This document shows positions 25,589-35,602 of a DNA stretch of 64,000 nt, in pieces. Source of the stretch: Niallia taxi (GTDB taxonomy: Bacteria; Bacillota; Bacilli; Bacillales; Cytobacillaceae). Position numbers and translations under genes: made by a program. Positions within the stretch are counted from its first letter, which is position 1, and each line of letters begins with the position of its first letter. The notes beneath the pieces were generated by a model. It did not search any database. It was not told the DNA's origin and worked only from the letters and a program-made list of their open reading frames with translations. The DNA lies in assembly GCF_004005475.1 (NCBI RefSeq), contig NZ_RZTZ01000019.1:1-64000 (forward strand), given 5' to 3'.

Positions 25589-25996
25589 TTATTCTTTAAC
25601 AGCTTCTTCAAAAGGTGCGTAAAAAATCCCTTTCGGCGCTAATATATCTGTTTCCGTTTCTTCTTCCTTACCGTTAACCGTATAGGTTCCTGCTGGAAAG
25701 TAATCATAAAAGCCTGATTGAATATGGAGCTCGACATAATACTCGTCCAGTTCTTTCAATAATTGAATATATTCATCTTTATCAAGCACTTCGCCAAATT
25801 CATCTAGCTCAAAGTTTTCCTTAATGGCATCAGTAAGCTCTTCATGTGAATCAACTGTCACGAATAAATCAACATCACAGCATTCCATACAAAGTAATAC
25901 CTCTTCCCCTCTAATCTCTTCATAAGACTCTTTTACTATATCCTGTAATAATTGATTGATTATATCAGCATTTTTTAAGATCATTGTCGTTTTCAA
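25589..25996 (-). CDS. Acidic hypothetical protein, 135 residues
   Basis: The protein is strongly acidic (rich in Glu and Asp) and has no membrane segment. Residues 30-42 hold a CMECC cluster, but one isolated cysteine group does not make a recognisable metal site. Translation starts at a TTG eight bases after GGAGG. I do not recognise a family. It is monocistronic, between two terminators/promoter gaps. Confidence 0.75.
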   Translation of the reverse strand: MKTTMILKNADIINQLLQDIVKESYEEIRGEEVLLCMECCDVDLFVTVDSHEELTDAIKENFELDEFGEVLDKDEYIQLLKELDEYYVELHIQSGFYDYFPAGTYTVNGKEEETETDILAPKGIFYAPFEEAVKE

Positions 25997-26080
25997 AAAA
26001 AAACCTCCATGTATAGCACATGTAAGAAAGATAAATCATATTTGGGCATATAGTCAAGTAATAACCTAAGAATAAGGAAA

Positions 26081-27085
26081 CTACATAACAATTTCCTTAA
26101 GTAGCTTAAAGGATTCGAGTCTTTCTTGATGGCTATATAAAGCTGTGTTTACAATAACTTCATCTGCTTGCGTCTCCTTCAAAAACGCCTCGAGCTTTGC
26201 TGCAACTATTTCCTGTGTACCAATAATAGAAGATTTAAGCTGCTGTTGAACTACGGACCGCTCATATGGACTCCATATTTCATCCATGTTTTCAACAGGC
26301 GGCATCATTTGCGTTGGTCTGCCTCTTATTAAGCTTAAAAATTGCTGCTGTGAGGATGTCGCTAAATATTTAGCCTTTTCCTCTGTCTCAGAAATGATTA
26401 CGTTGGCCCCAACCATAACATAAGGCTTTTCAAGCACTGTTGATGGTTTAAAATTCTGGTGGTAAATTTGTAATGCTGGGATAGTGTAATCTGATGAAAA
26501 GTGGCTTGCAAACGCAAATGGCAAACCAAGCTCTGCTGCCAGTTTTGCACTGAATCCACTTGAGCCTAGCAGCCATATTGGAATGTTCAAGCCTTCCCCA
26601 GGAATAGCTCGCACAGGCAAGCCTGTTTGCTCATAGGGCCTTAAAAATTGGCGTAAGTCCTCAAGCATTTCCGGAAAGTCACTACCGTCCCGTTTTCCGC
26701 CCCTGCGCAATGCATTCGCCGTTAACTGGTCACTTCCCGGGGCACGTCCAAGCCCTAAATCAATTCTGTTTGGATATAAAGACTCTAATGTCCCAAACTG
26801 TTCGGCAATAACTAATGGTGCATGGTTTGGCAGCATAATACCACCAGACCCGACACGTATTTTGCTCGTGCCTCCTGCTATATATCCAATCAGCACAGAC
26901 GTAGCACTGCTCGCAATGCCTGGCATGCTGTGATGTTCTGCAACCCAATACCGATTATATCCCCATTTTTCCGCATGCTGTGCTAAATCTAATGAATTTT
27001 TAAAAGCAGCAGCTGCTGTACTTCCTTCTGTAATTGGCGATAAATCAAGGACAGAAAACTTAGCATCTTTTAATGTTTTCGACAT
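26081..27085 (-). CDS. LLM-class flavin-dependent oxidoreductase (second copy)
   Basis: A 334-residue luciferase-like TIM barrel with [34 protein letters not shown] and [12 protein letters not shown], the standard signature of the MsnO8/YceB-type branch. It differs clearly from the LLM protein at 15823. It should use FMNH2 from a partner reductase; the substrate is unknown. AAGGAGGTC precedes the start. Confidence 0.9.
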   Translation of the reverse strand: MSKTLKDAKFSVLDLSPITEGSTAAAAFKNSLDLAQHAEKWGYNRYWVAEHHSMPGIASSATSVLIGYIAGGTSKIRVGSGGIMLPNHAPLVIAEQFGTLESLYPNRIDLGLGRAPGSDQLTANALRRGGKRDGSDFPEMLEDLRQFLRPYEQTGLPVRAIPGEGLNIPIWLLGSSGFSAKLAAELGLPFAFASHFSSDYTIPALQIYHQNFKPSTVLEKPYVMVGANVIISETEEKAKYLATSSQQQFLSLIRGRPTQMMPPVENMDEIWSPYERSVVQQQLKSSIIGTQEIVAAKLEAFLKETQADEVIVNTALYSHQERLESFKLLKEIVM

Positions 27086-27160
27086 TTTTTCTGACCTCCT
27101 TTTGTTCTCTATATTACTATAGAATGATTACAGTCCTAGAAGCAATTTTCCTGCTTACAG

Positions 27161-28291
27161 CTATTCCTTTAAGCTTTTAATATACTCCAATGTTTGCTCA
27201 TGATAAGGCTTCATTAAGTACTCAATCGGCTGGTATGGTGAAACAACTGGCACCTTCTTATCATTAATAATTCGGATAATTGGTTTTGCTTGTGATTTGG
27301 ATGCCGTTATCTTCCATTCACCTGCTCTTTTTTCCAGCGTTAAATCAATAATTCCAAGATGATTTCCCCAAAAGCCTGCTTGAACGGTTGGCTTTCCATT
27401 TATCGTTCCGGCCTGATGGTTAATGACATCTGTATTCTTTTCACCATTTTTCGGAAACAGGCCATGAGAATGTCCAAATAATAAGACATCAATCCCTTCC
27501 ACCATACTCACATCGACTACATTATTCCCCTGCTTTTCTTTAAGAGCTCCATCTGATTGCAGTCCTGCATGAACAAGGGCAATGATTAGATCAGCACCCT
27601 CTTTTTTCATTTTCGGAACTAGCTCAGCTGCTGTTTCACTCATATTCTTTATGATTAAATTCCCTTTAAAATATTCCTTGTCCCATTCTGCTGCAATCGG
27701 TGTGAGCAGGCCAATCACACCAACATTTAATGTTTCCTCTTTTCCTTCATCTGTTCGAATAGATTGAGGCAAAATGACATACGGATTAAAAAAATGCAGA
27801 TCATCTTCCTCCATGTTATTATGATCATCCACATAAATATTTGCATTTACAACGGGAAAATCAGCGCCAGTTAAACTTTTCATAAGAAAATCGATTCCAT
27901 AATTAAATTCGTGATTTCCAACTGTCGCTGCATCATACTCCAATAAATTCATTGTCTTATATGCAGGGTGTATATCTGTAAGATTTAGAAGATTGCTTTT
28001 GGCAATAAATTCTGCGAGTGCATTTCCCTTTATTACATCGCCAACATCGAATAAAAGGGTATTTTCCGATTGTGATCTAATTTTTTGAATAAGAGATGCC
28101 GTTCTGCTTAGACCAAAATCAATGGTGCGTTTCTGGTTTTTATAATCATAATCTAAAATATTCGCATGGATATCTGTCGTTTCTAATATTTTCAGTTTAG
28201 CTTTTGTTGGATTTTGTAATTCCTCTGCTTCTGCTATTTTATATGGGAAAAACATTAGCAACAAAGCTAACAGTATGTATCGTATTTTCAC
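27161..28291 (-). CDS. Secreted single-domain metallophosphatase of the 5'-nucleotidase/CpdB family
   Basis: A signal peptide (hydrophobic core at about 5-18) is followed by the full calcineurin-like active site: TDIHAN, GDVIKGN, GNHEFNYG, LVHAG and GHSHG, which ligate two metal ions. The family normally has a second substrate-binding domain (5_nucleotid_C) after this one; here the protein stops at YHEQTLEYIKSLKE, exactly where the linker to that domain usually starts. I chose the GTG at 28291 because GAGGTGAAG precedes it; earlier codons have no site. It may be a truncated or specialised phosphodiesterase. The cellular site is outside the membrane. Confidence 0.85.
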   Translation of the reverse strand: MKIRYILLALLLMFFPYKIAEAEELQNPTKAKLKILETTDIHANILDYDYKNQKRTIDFGLSRTASLIQKIRSQSENTLLFDVGDVIKGNALAEFIAKSNLLNLTDIHPAYKTMNLLEYDAATVGNHEFNYGIDFLMKSLTGADFPVVNANIYVDDHNNMEEDDLHFFNPYVILPQSIRTDEGKEETLNVGVIGLLTPIAAEWDKEYFKGNLIIKNMSETAAELVPKMKKEGADLIIALVHAGLQSDGALKEKQGNNVVDVSMVEGIDVLLFGHSHGLFPKNGEKNTDVINHQAGTINGKPTVQAGFWGNHLGIIDLTLEKRAGEWKITASKSQAKPIIRIINDKKVPVVSPYQPIEYLMKPYHEQTLEYIKSLKE

Positions 28292-28524
28292 GAGTTCTTC
28301 ACCTCGGAGCTCCCAAGCATGGGGTAATGCCTTTATTCTTCTCCAAAATGCCAAAACCTACCCTTCTTTTCATTAAGCTTGCTGAAATATGTCAAGTATT
28401 AAGAAGTTTTGATAGCTTTTGTCTTCTTGCAGGAAAATAGGCCTTTTCTATGTAATTTGTAAGCATAGTCATTTATAAATTCTTTTTTCAAAATATAATT
28501 TATCAATTAAAAGGAGTGTAATAT

Positions 28525-29478
28525 ATGAATATTTATTCTATTTATGAAGCATCCCAAAAGCTGACAACAAGTCCTAAAACATTAAAGCAATGGGAAAATA
28601 AATTCAAAGAAATATTAATTATTCCGAGAACAAAAAACGGCGCGCGTTTTTATACAGACAAGGAGCTGTCCTTGCTGCTTGAGGTAAAAAATTTATATAA
28701 AGAAAAGAAAAACACAACAGAGGTTAAAAAAACATTAAGTATGATTTTACAGCCAAAAGAAGTTAAAGCAGAAAAACAAGTAGAACAAGCAGAAGGTAAC
28801 GCAGAGCTTGAGACTGCTGCTAATGAAATCCAAGTTATCGAGCCCGAAGAATTAGTAAAAAAAATCGACAGAATTGCAGAAGATGGCACCCAGCTTCAAG
28901 CTCTTATGTCTTCACTTGAAGCATATAAGCAGGACTTCCTCCATGAGGTAAAACAAGAAATCCGCAACGGGATTAAGCAAGAGGTTTTGGAAAGCATTAC
29001 AACAGAAATACAAGCTGGGAAGTCGGAAACAATAGAAAAGCTGTCTACTGCATTTTCTGAGCATCAGGACGCAGCAAAGGAAGACATCGAACAGATTTCT
29101 GAATTAGTACATACAAGCACACAAAAAACGACAGAAGACTATACGGCCATCAAGCATAATATAAAAAAGCTCTCCGATTTATCGAAAGCAGAAAGGAAAA
29201 CATATTCTAAGCAATGGACAGCTTCTACAACCTCTACGAAAGAAATTAAATCAATGGTGGAGCATTTATCTAAATCCAATACAGAAATAAACAAAACAGT
29301 GGAGCAGCTTCATAAAAATGACCGAATTTTAATGGAAGCGTTGCGCATGGAACGAGAACAATTAAATAAAGAAATTAAGGACAGGGAAAAAAGCTTCCAA
29401 GAGCTTGTTCAGTCATTTCGCCAAACGGCGGTTGCAGAGCCTCCGAAAAAAACATGGTGGAAAATCTGGCATAAATAA
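28525..29478 (+). CDS. MerR-like HTH protein with long coiled coil and DUF3967 tail
   Basis: Residues 1-70 form a MerR-like winged helix (IYEASQKLTTSPKTLKQWENKF). Residues 75-300 are almost entirely predicted coiled coil, rich in E, K, Q and T. The end matches DUF3967: DRILMEALRMEREQL followed by a basic, Trp-rich tail KKTWWKIWHK that could touch the membrane. The architecture is like RacA-type DNA-binding anchors but I cannot assign a role. It is a single gene with its own terminator at 29499-29524. Confidence 0.8.
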   Translation: MNIYSIYEASQKLTTSPKTLKQWENKFKEILIIPRTKNGARFYTDKELSLLLEVKNLYKEKKNTTEVKKTLSMILQPKEVKAEKQVEQAEGNAELETAANEIQVIEPEELVKKIDRIAEDGTQLQALMSSLEAYKQDFLHEVKQEIRNGIKQEVLESITTEIQAGKSETIEKLSTAFSEHQDAAKEDIEQISELVHTSTQKTTEDYTAIKHNIKKLSDLSKAERKTYSKQWTASTTSTKEIKSMVEHLSKSNTEINKTVEQLHKNDRILMEALRMEREQLNKEIKDREKSFQELVQSFRQTAVAEPPKKTWWKIWHK

Positions 29479-29498
29479 GTTGAATATGTTTCGATTAA

Positions 29499-29524
29499 GA
29501 TCAGGCAGCCCCTGGTCTTTTTTA
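29499..29524 (+). terminator. Terminator of the DUF3967 gene
   Basis: GATCAGG/CCTGGTC stem followed by TTTTTTAT. Confidence 0.75.
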
Positions 29525-29591
29525 TGTCCCTGTCTTTATGTTAGAATGTGTTCGTAGGATGATTTTTAAAGTATGGACATTGGAGGATGTA

Positions 29592-30383
29592 ATGGCAAAT
29601 TATCAAGCACTGTTTCTAGATATTGACGGCACGATTTTGCAGCCAGACGACACGATGCAAGACTCTACAAAGGAGGCTGTCAAACAAATGAAGGAGCAAG
29701 GACTAGAAGTATTCCTTGCAACAGGACGACCTCTTCATGAAATAGCAGATATCGGCGAGGTATTAAAGATTGATTCATTTATTGGCTATAATGGCGCACT
29801 TGCCATTTATAATGGCCAGGACATTGTGAAAAGCCCGATGAGCCCTGATTTAGTGGACTTATACATAAAAGTTGCCCATGAAAAAGGCAATGAGCTTATC
29901 CTTTATACAAGCAGCCATAATCTTCTTTCCCATCCAGAAAATGAAATGACGAAGCTGTTTTGTAAGAAATTTCACTTAAGAAGCAATAGGCAGTATACAG
30001 AAGATCAGCATGCCAACATATTAGGCATTACCGTCATTAACCTAAAAGAAGCGGATATTCCCCTTTATGAGAGTTTTCCTGATATTCATCTTTCGCAAGT
30101 TAATATTGAAGGCTTCCGTCATGCATATGATGTGATTAGTGATAAAGTTAATAAAGGGATGGCTATCGGCGAAATATTAAATAGGCTGAACATCGAAACA
30201 AAAAATGCCATTGCCTTTGGTGATGGTATGAATGATAAAGAAATGCTCTCGGTTGTCGGCGTTGGTTTTGCTATGGGGAATGCTCATGAGAAGCTGTTTG
30301 CCTATGCCAAGCACAGAACTACCTCTGTAACAGACTCTGGCATTTATAATGGATTAAAGTCACTTGGACTAATTAAAGAATAG
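29592..30383 (+). CDS. Cof-type HAD-IIB phosphatase
   Basis: At 263 residues it has the HAD motif I LFLDIDGTIL (Asp10 and Asp12), ATGRP as motif II and GDGMNDKEML as motif IV, with the IIB cap between. Such enzymes dephosphorylate sugar phosphates or related metabolites. The start at 29592 is chosen because GGAGG is 7 bases upstream; the earlier in-frame Met has no site. Substrate not predictable. Confidence 0.88.
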   Translation: MANYQALFLDIDGTILQPDDTMQDSTKEAVKQMKEQGLEVFLATGRPLHEIADIGEVLKIDSFIGYNGALAIYNGQDIVKSPMSPDLVDLYIKVAHEKGNELILYTSSHNLLSHPENEMTKLFCKKFHLRSNRQYTEDQHANILGITVINLKEADIPLYESFPDIHLSQVNIEGFRHAYDVISDKVNKGMAIGEILNRLNIETKNAIAFGDGMNDKEMLSVVGVGFAMGNAHEKLFAYAKHRTTSVTDSGIYNGLKSLGLIKE

Positions 30384-30393
30384 TTGCAAAAAA

Positions 30394-30426
30394 AATAAGC
30401 GATGCAAAAGCTTTGCATCGCTTATT
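30394..30426. terminator. Bidirectional terminator, 15-bp perfect stem
   Basis: AATAAGCGATGCAAA (30394-30408) is exactly complementary to 30412-30426 with a 3-base loop and A/T-runs on both sides. Confidence 0.93.
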
Positions 30427-30427
30427 T

Positions 30428-30859
30428 TTAGTCCGTATTTTCTGTTTGTGCTGTTTCAGCCAACACTTGGGTTATTTTTTTGTCGTAATAGCTTTCATTC
30501 ATTTTATAAGAAAATTCAAACGCAGGTGATGCTGCATTTTCTGTTTTGATCCAATAAAAGCCTTCACTTTCCTGGATGGATTCAAGCTCCTGCATAATCG
30601 TAAGAGTAACCGTAATTAAGTTTTTGTTTTTTGTAATGGCAATAGATGGATTCGAGGTTCTAGACGGCTTATTCATCATTTTTTTGGCGAATAACACAGA
30701 AAAATACAACTCGTTTCCGCTTTTACTCTTTTTGTTCATTTTTAGCAAAAAGGAATCTCCCAAATCTACTAGCTTTTCTTTATCCATATCTTCAACAGAC
30801 ATGATTAGTTTTATGTATTTGTTCTCTACTGGTGCAATATTAATTTTCGTAGCAGCCAT
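30428..30859 (-). CDS. Hypothetical protein, 143 residues
   Basis: No signal peptide or membrane segment. A mostly beta-strand pattern runs through KYIKLIMSVEDMD, GNELYFSVLFAKK and LITVTLTIMQEL. The Met at 30859 is chosen since GAGGAGG lies just upstream of it; the longer frame has no site. I do not recognise a family. Confidence 0.7.
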   Translation of the reverse strand: MAATKINIAPVENKYIKLIMSVEDMDKEKLVDLGDSFLLKMNKKSKSGNELYFSVLFAKKMMNKPSRTSNPSIAITKNKNLITVTLTIMQELESIQESEGFYWIKTENAASPAFEFSYKMNESYYDKKITQVLAETAQTENTD

Positions 30860-31035
30860 TTGTATCCTCCTCTTTACAATCAACTGACACAATGCCATTT
30901 ACACATACTTTCTAGTTTATAACAGAGAGGCATTTTCTATGACAAAAAAATTTGTAGTCAGGTCATATTTTTATATAATATTATAGCTGACATGTTAAGT
31001 TCAAGTAGAACACACCAAAAAAGTGCGATTATAAA

Positions 31036-31063
31036 GGACATCTTCTGATTTTTGAAGATGTCC
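31036..31063 (-). terminator. ykwD terminator
   Basis: GGACATCTTC (31036-31045) pairs with GAAGATGTCC (31054-31063); on the minus strand an AT-rich tract with three Ts follows. Confidence 0.75.
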
Positions 31064-31077
31064 AATCTGTCTACCGC

Positions 31078-31860
31078 TTATTTTTTTACAAACATTTGAA
31101 CCCATTCATATCCATTTTCTTCAAAGCCAACACCAATATGGGAGAAATCCTTGCTAAGAATATTAGCACGGTGCCCTTCACTATTCATCCACGCATTCAC
31201 AACCTCTTCAGGTGTTCTTTGTCCTTGAGCAATATTTTCACCAGCTGACTTATACGTGATGCCAAAATCTCTCATCATGTCGAATGGTGATCCATATGTT
31301 GGGCTCGTATGTGAAAAATAGCCTTTTTCATTCATATCCTGTGCTTTCACATTCGCAACTTCGTTTAACTCAGGATATGCCTTAAGAGCAGTTAATCCAG
31401 CTTTTTGTCTTTCTTTATTAGTTAAGCTGATAACTGCATCCACGTATTCACTGGAGCCTTTATTTTCACTGGCAATATCAGCAGCTTTTTTAGGTGATTG
31501 CTGTGCTGCAGGCGCAGGTTGTGCCGGTGCAGACTGAGATTGCTGAATGTTATTCGTAGTTGGTCGTTGAGTCTGTTGTGCAGTTCCATTGTTTGTATTT
31601 GCATTCGTATATCCATTGGCATTTCCATTTGGTACTGCACCACGATTAACAATTTTAAATTCATATTTTGCATCCTGAATTTTAATTGCTTGTGTATGCG
31701 GGTAACGGTTACTGTTTGTGTCTGTTTTTAAATTGGAAATTTGACCTGTTTCTATTATATCATTGTCCGTGTCAATTGGATTGTCATTATTATTACATGC
31801 AGTCAACATGCCTGCAGCCAAGCTCATACATAGTACTGTTTTAACGGGTTTGAATTTCAT
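31078..31860 (-). CDS. ykwD: CAP-domain lipoprotein, YkwD-like
   Basis: A lipobox LTACNNN in the first 25 residues indicates lipidation. A low-complexity linker rich in N, Q, T, P and A (about 75-135) leads to a C-terminal CAP/SCP domain (about 138-260) with SLTNKERQKAGL, GYFSHTSPTYGS, GENIAQG and HRANILSKDFSHIGVGF, including the conserved His and Glu residues. YkwD is a conserved Bacillus cell-surface protein of unsettled function. The gene is single. Confidence 0.88.
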   Translation of the reverse strand: MKFKPVKTVLCMSLAAGMLTACNNNDNPIDTDNDIIETGQISNLKTDTNSNRYPHTQAIKIQDAKYEFKIVNRGAVPNGNANGYTNANTNNGTAQQTQRPTTNNIQQSQSAPAQPAPAAQQSPKKAADIASENKGSSEYVDAVISLTNKERQKAGLTALKAYPELNEVANVKAQDMNEKGYFSHTSPTYGSPFDMMRDFGITYKSAGENIAQGQRTPEEVVNAWMNSEGHRANILSKDFSHIGVGFEENGYEWVQMFVKK

Positions 31861-32047
31861 CGAAATTGCTCCTTTGCTGTTTATTCTTTAATTATTTTCT
31901 CTGTTTGCACCCAAATTACTTATGGTATTTATTTGCTCATTTTCTAAAAAAACTTGGAAGCATCTTACAGGTATTTTTAACGATTTACGTGTATAATGAC
32001 GATAATAGCTAGTTTGAGCTATTTCAAATAATGTTAAGAGGTGTAAT

Positions 32048-32368
32048 ATGAATCAAATCAGCACAACAGAATCATTTAATGAAATTATTAACAATGGAGA
32101 AACTAATGTCATTAAGTTTTTCACGACTTGGTGTCCTGACTGTACAAGAATGGATATGTTTATCCCTGAAATTATCGAAGAAAATGCAGACAAAAAGTGG
32201 TTTAGCTTGAACAAGGACGAGCTTCCTGAGCTAGCAGAAAAATACGATGTTATGGGTATTCCGAGTCTGCTTGTATTTAAAGACGGAGAGAAAATTGGAC
32301 ACTTACACAGTGCTAATGCTAAAACACCTGAGCAAGTCGAGGAATTTTTGGCTCCATTTAAAAAATAA
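32048..32368 (+). CDS. Thioredoxin-like protein with CPDC active site
   Basis: A 106-residue thioredoxin fold with the redox motif W-C-P-D-C at 28-32 (Cys29, Cys32) and cis-Pro in GIPSLLVFK. It is cytoplasmic, probably a disulfide reductant or protein disulfide exchanger. Similar to small Bacillus thioredoxin paralogues such as YtpP. It is a single gene ending at a palindromic terminator. Confidence 0.9.
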   Translation: MNQISTTESFNEIINNGETNVIKFFTTWCPDCTRMDMFIPEIIEENADKKWFSLNKDELPELAEKYDVMGIPSLLVFKDGEKIGHLHSANAKTPEQVEEFLAPFKK

Positions 32369-32372
32369 ACAT

Positions 32373-32410
32373 AAAAAAGAAACAGCGTTTTAAAACGCTG
32401 TTTCTTTTTT
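32373..32410. terminator. Perfect 38-bp palindrome terminator
   Basis: AAAAAAGAAACAGCGTTTT followed directly by its exact reverse complement; serves the convergent thioredoxin and PEP carboxylase genes. Confidence 0.95.
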
Positions 32411-32416
32411 TGTGCA

Positions 32417-35176
32417 TCAGCCAGTATTACGCAAGCCTGCAGCAATTCCATTGATTGTCAACAATACTTGGTTCAGAAGTTCCGGATCTGGTGTCTCCTG
32501 GTCGCGCAGCTGTTTAATCAGCTCAACCTGGAAGAAGTTCAACGGATCTACATAAGGGTTTCTTCTGTGGACAGACTCCTGAATTGTTGGTGTATGATCT
32601 AAAAGCTCTGCTTCTCCAGATATCTCCAGAAGAATCGCTTTTGTCTTGTTATATTCCTCTTTAATATTGTTATAAATTCTTGTACCGATTGCTTCATCTT
32701 CCACTAAAGCAGAATATTCTCGCGCTGTCGTTAAATCTGCCTTCATTAACGCCATTTGCAGATTATCGATAGTGGAGCGGAAGAACGGCCATTTTTCGTA
32801 CATTTCCTTTAGGATATCAATGTTTTTACCGTCCTTATCTGCAAATGCAGTTAGACCAGTTCCTGCTGCATACCATGCTGGTAACAGCTGACGGCTTTGT
32901 GTCCATGCGAATACCCAAGGAATTGCACGCAAGTCTTCAAACGTCTGCTTGCTTTTTCTGCTCATCGGTCTGGAACCAATTTTCAAGTTTCCAATTTCGT
33001 TAAGCGGTGTTGCTTCTTTAAAGTAAGTCATAAAGTCATCGTCAAAGAATACTAATGATTGATATTTCTTCAATGATACTGCAGAGATATCCTCCATTGC
33101 TGTTTCCCACTTGTCTTTTTGACTTTGATCAAGCTCGTTATTTGAAATGTGAGCAAACGCCTTTAATAATGTAGAAATTGCCTGCTCCAAACTGCGGAAC
33201 GCGATATCCTCCAATAAGTAACGAGAAGATAAAACTTCGCCTTGCTCTGTAATTTTCACACCATCACCAAGTGTTTCAGCTGGCTGTGAAAGAATACTCT
33301 TATTAAGCGGACCGCCCCCTCTTCCAAGTGAACCACCGCGTCCATGGAAGAATTTTAGGCCAATTTTATAACGGCTTGCCATTTCATGAATTTCTCTTTG
33401 AGCTCTGTATAGCTTCCAGTTGGCTGTTAACGTTCCACCGTCTTTACTTCCATCAGAATAGCCAAGCATGATTTCCTGCTGATTTCCATGCTGGATTAGA
33501 TGGTTTTTATAAACAGGTAGCTCAAATAATGTTTGCATAATATCTGGTCCTGCTACTAAGTCATCAATAGTTTCCAGCAATGGAGCCACATTTAAATGAC
33601 TCTCCACCGTTCCATCTGCATGTAGGCGGTAAATTCCAGCTTCTTTCGCAAGTACAAGCACTTCAAGCAAATCACTTGCAGACTGTGTCATACTGATTAG
33701 ATAAACCGTAATAGCACGTTTACCGAATTTTTTATGAGCATCGCGAATCATTTGGAATGTTTTAATCATTTCCTGTGTTTGAGCAGAATAATCTTCATTC
33801 AATAACAGAATTGGTCTAGGATCCTTTAATACAGATTCAAGAATTTTCATTTTATTGTCTTCATCAAGGCTGCTGTAATCGTCTGCGATGCCAACTTTTT
33901 TCATTATTTCTGAAATGGCCGCTTCATGCTCACCACTATGGTTACGAATATCCAATGTGGCAAGGTGGAAACCGAACAAGCGGACTTGACGGATTAGTTT
34001 TTGCAAATCCTTTTGTTCATGGTCCTTCGGTTGATGAATCGCAAAGCTTTCTTGGATTAGCTGCAGATCCTTCAGAAGCTCTTCTGAATCTGTATAGCCT
34101 TTTTCTGTTTTACCAGTCGCTTTAAGTCTTTCTACAATAACAGCAAACTTTCTGCGATACACTTCTGTTTCAACTTGCCATTTGCTGTCTGCAGTTAAAT
34201 AAAGCTGCTCTTCTTCTACGATAGACTGGATTAGCTTTGAACTTGCTTTAATTCTGTTTGTCGAATGGCTGAAACGCCTCATTAAAGAAATAACAGCATC
34301 CGTATATTTCTTAAGCACTAGCTTGTTCTGCTTATGAAGAGTTTGCCATGTTACTTCTGGTGTCACGTTCGGATTACCGTCGCGATCTCCTCCTATCCAT
34401 GAACCAAATGTCAGGAAGTTCGGAACATTCCAATTATAGGTTGGATAGTTTTCATGTAAAGCATCTTGGACTTCTTGATGAATATCTGGCAAAACGTCAA
34501 ATAATGTTTGATCGAAATAGTATAAGCCATTTCGCACTTCATCCATTACAGTCGGCCTTGTTAAACGAAGCTCATCTGTTTGCCACATGATAGTGATTTC
34601 TTCAAACAGCTCTTGATCAATCAGCTTACGTTCTTTTCTAGTCAGCATTGGATTATCATGCTGCTTTAAGAGACCTGCAATACGCTTTTGAATTTCCAAA
34701 ATAGAGCGTTTTGTCGATTCAGTCGGATGTGCTGTGATAATCAGCTCCAACGATAATGTATCAAGGACATTTTGAATCGCATCCTCTGAAAGGTTTTTGC
34801 TCTTAAAAGCCTGAATGGCACTGTCAATTGACGCAGGCTGAACAAGATTGTTCTCCATAAGCTGATATTCTCTTCTTCTTCTTATGCGGTGATTAAGCTC
34901 AGCTACGTTAACAAGATGAAAATATTTCGAGAAGGCACGAATTACCTGTCTTCTCATTGGTCTTTCCAGGTTTTCCATTTCGTTTTTCAATGTTTGATAT
35001 GTATCTTCATTGTAATTAGTGCGCAATTCTTTTGCCAATTTACGGATTGTTTCGACTTTTTCTAAAAGTTCTTGTCCGCCATGATGAACAAGCACCTCGC
35101 CAAGTATTTTCCCCAATCGCTTAACATCCCTGCGCAAGGATGTGCTGTTTTCATTAACTTTTAATCGTGTTGTCAT
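32417..35176 (-). CDS. ppc: Phosphoenolpyruvate carboxylase
   Basis: The 919-residue protein carries the PEPC signatures: TAHPTEST with the catalytic His150, the GYSDGSKDGG segment and FHGRGGSLGRGGGP, the flexible catalytic loop. It carboxylates PEP with bicarbonate to oxaloacetate, an anaplerotic step in the cytoplasm. The start follows AGGGATGG. The gene is monocistronic, convergent with the thioredoxin gene. B. subtilis relies on pyruvate carboxylase instead, so the presence of PEPC is a useful taxonomic clue, though many other Bacillaceae have it. Confidence 0.96.
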   Translation of the reverse strand: MTTRLKVNENSTSLRRDVKRLGKILGEVLVHHGGQELLEKVETIRKLAKELRTNYNEDTYQTLKNEMENLERPMRRQVIRAFSKYFHLVNVAELNHRIRRRREYQLMENNLVQPASIDSAIQAFKSKNLSEDAIQNVLDTLSLELIITAHPTESTKRSILEIQKRIAGLLKQHDNPMLTRKERKLIDQELFEEITIMWQTDELRLTRPTVMDEVRNGLYYFDQTLFDVLPDIHQEVQDALHENYPTYNWNVPNFLTFGSWIGGDRDGNPNVTPEVTWQTLHKQNKLVLKKYTDAVISLMRRFSHSTNRIKASSKLIQSIVEEEQLYLTADSKWQVETEVYRRKFAVIVERLKATGKTEKGYTDSEELLKDLQLIQESFAIHQPKDHEQKDLQKLIRQVRLFGFHLATLDIRNHSGEHEAAISEIMKKVGIADDYSSLDEDNKMKILESVLKDPRPILLLNEDYSAQTQEMIKTFQMIRDAHKKFGKRAITVYLISMTQSASDLLEVLVLAKEAGIYRLHADGTVESHLNVAPLLETIDDLVAGPDIMQTLFELPVYKNHLIQHGNQQEIMLGYSDGSKDGGTLTANWKLYRAQREIHEMASRYKIGLKFFHGRGGSLGRGGGPLNKSILSQPAETLGDGVKITEQGEVLSSRYLLEDIAFRSLEQAISTLLKAFAHISNNELDQSQKDKWETAMEDISAVSLKKYQSLVFFDDDFMTYFKEATPLNEIGNLKIGSRPMSRKSKQTFEDLRAIPWVFAWTQSRQLLPAWYAAGTGLTAFADKDGKNIDILKEMYEKWPFFRSTIDNLQMALMKADLTTAREYSALVEDEAIGTRIYNNIKEEYNKTKAILLEISGEAELLDHTPTIQESVHRRNPYVDPLNFFQVELIKQLRDQETPDPELLNQVLLTINGIAAGLRNTG

Positions 35177-35602
35177 TAGATTACCATCCCTTAATCTAAA
35201 TAATTTTTTATCTATTCGATACCTATAATCCTATCACTATTCGTCAGAAAATACATCAAGAAATCGCGTTGATTAATAGATAGAAAAGATTAGTTTCATG
35301 AAATTAATCTATTTTTTGTATAAGTAAGCTGAAAATAGGGAATAATTTCTAAATTAACCGTTTTCATTAGAGCTTTATTTTATTATACCTTTCCTTACAT
35401 TATTTGCACATCAATTTGTCTTATACCACTTTTCATTCTTGAAAAGGTTATTTAAATTTTGACTAATTATAACATGACTGTGCGAAAATAATAGATGCTT
35501 ATCCGTAATTACGCACCAAAAGGCATAAAATTACTCTTAATCCGTGATTTTTAGTAGAATAAATGAGGAATACTATTAAATGAAGAACAGGAAGTGTTAT
35601 CG
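35177..35602. other. Intergenic region between two divergent genes
   Basis: No gene. An imperfect hairpin at 35287-35310 (AGATTAGTTTC/GAAATTAATCT, one mismatch, followed by six Ts) could be a regulatory or attenuator element; no plus-strand gene precedes it. Promoters of ppc and the 35603 gene must lie here. Confidence 0.35.
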
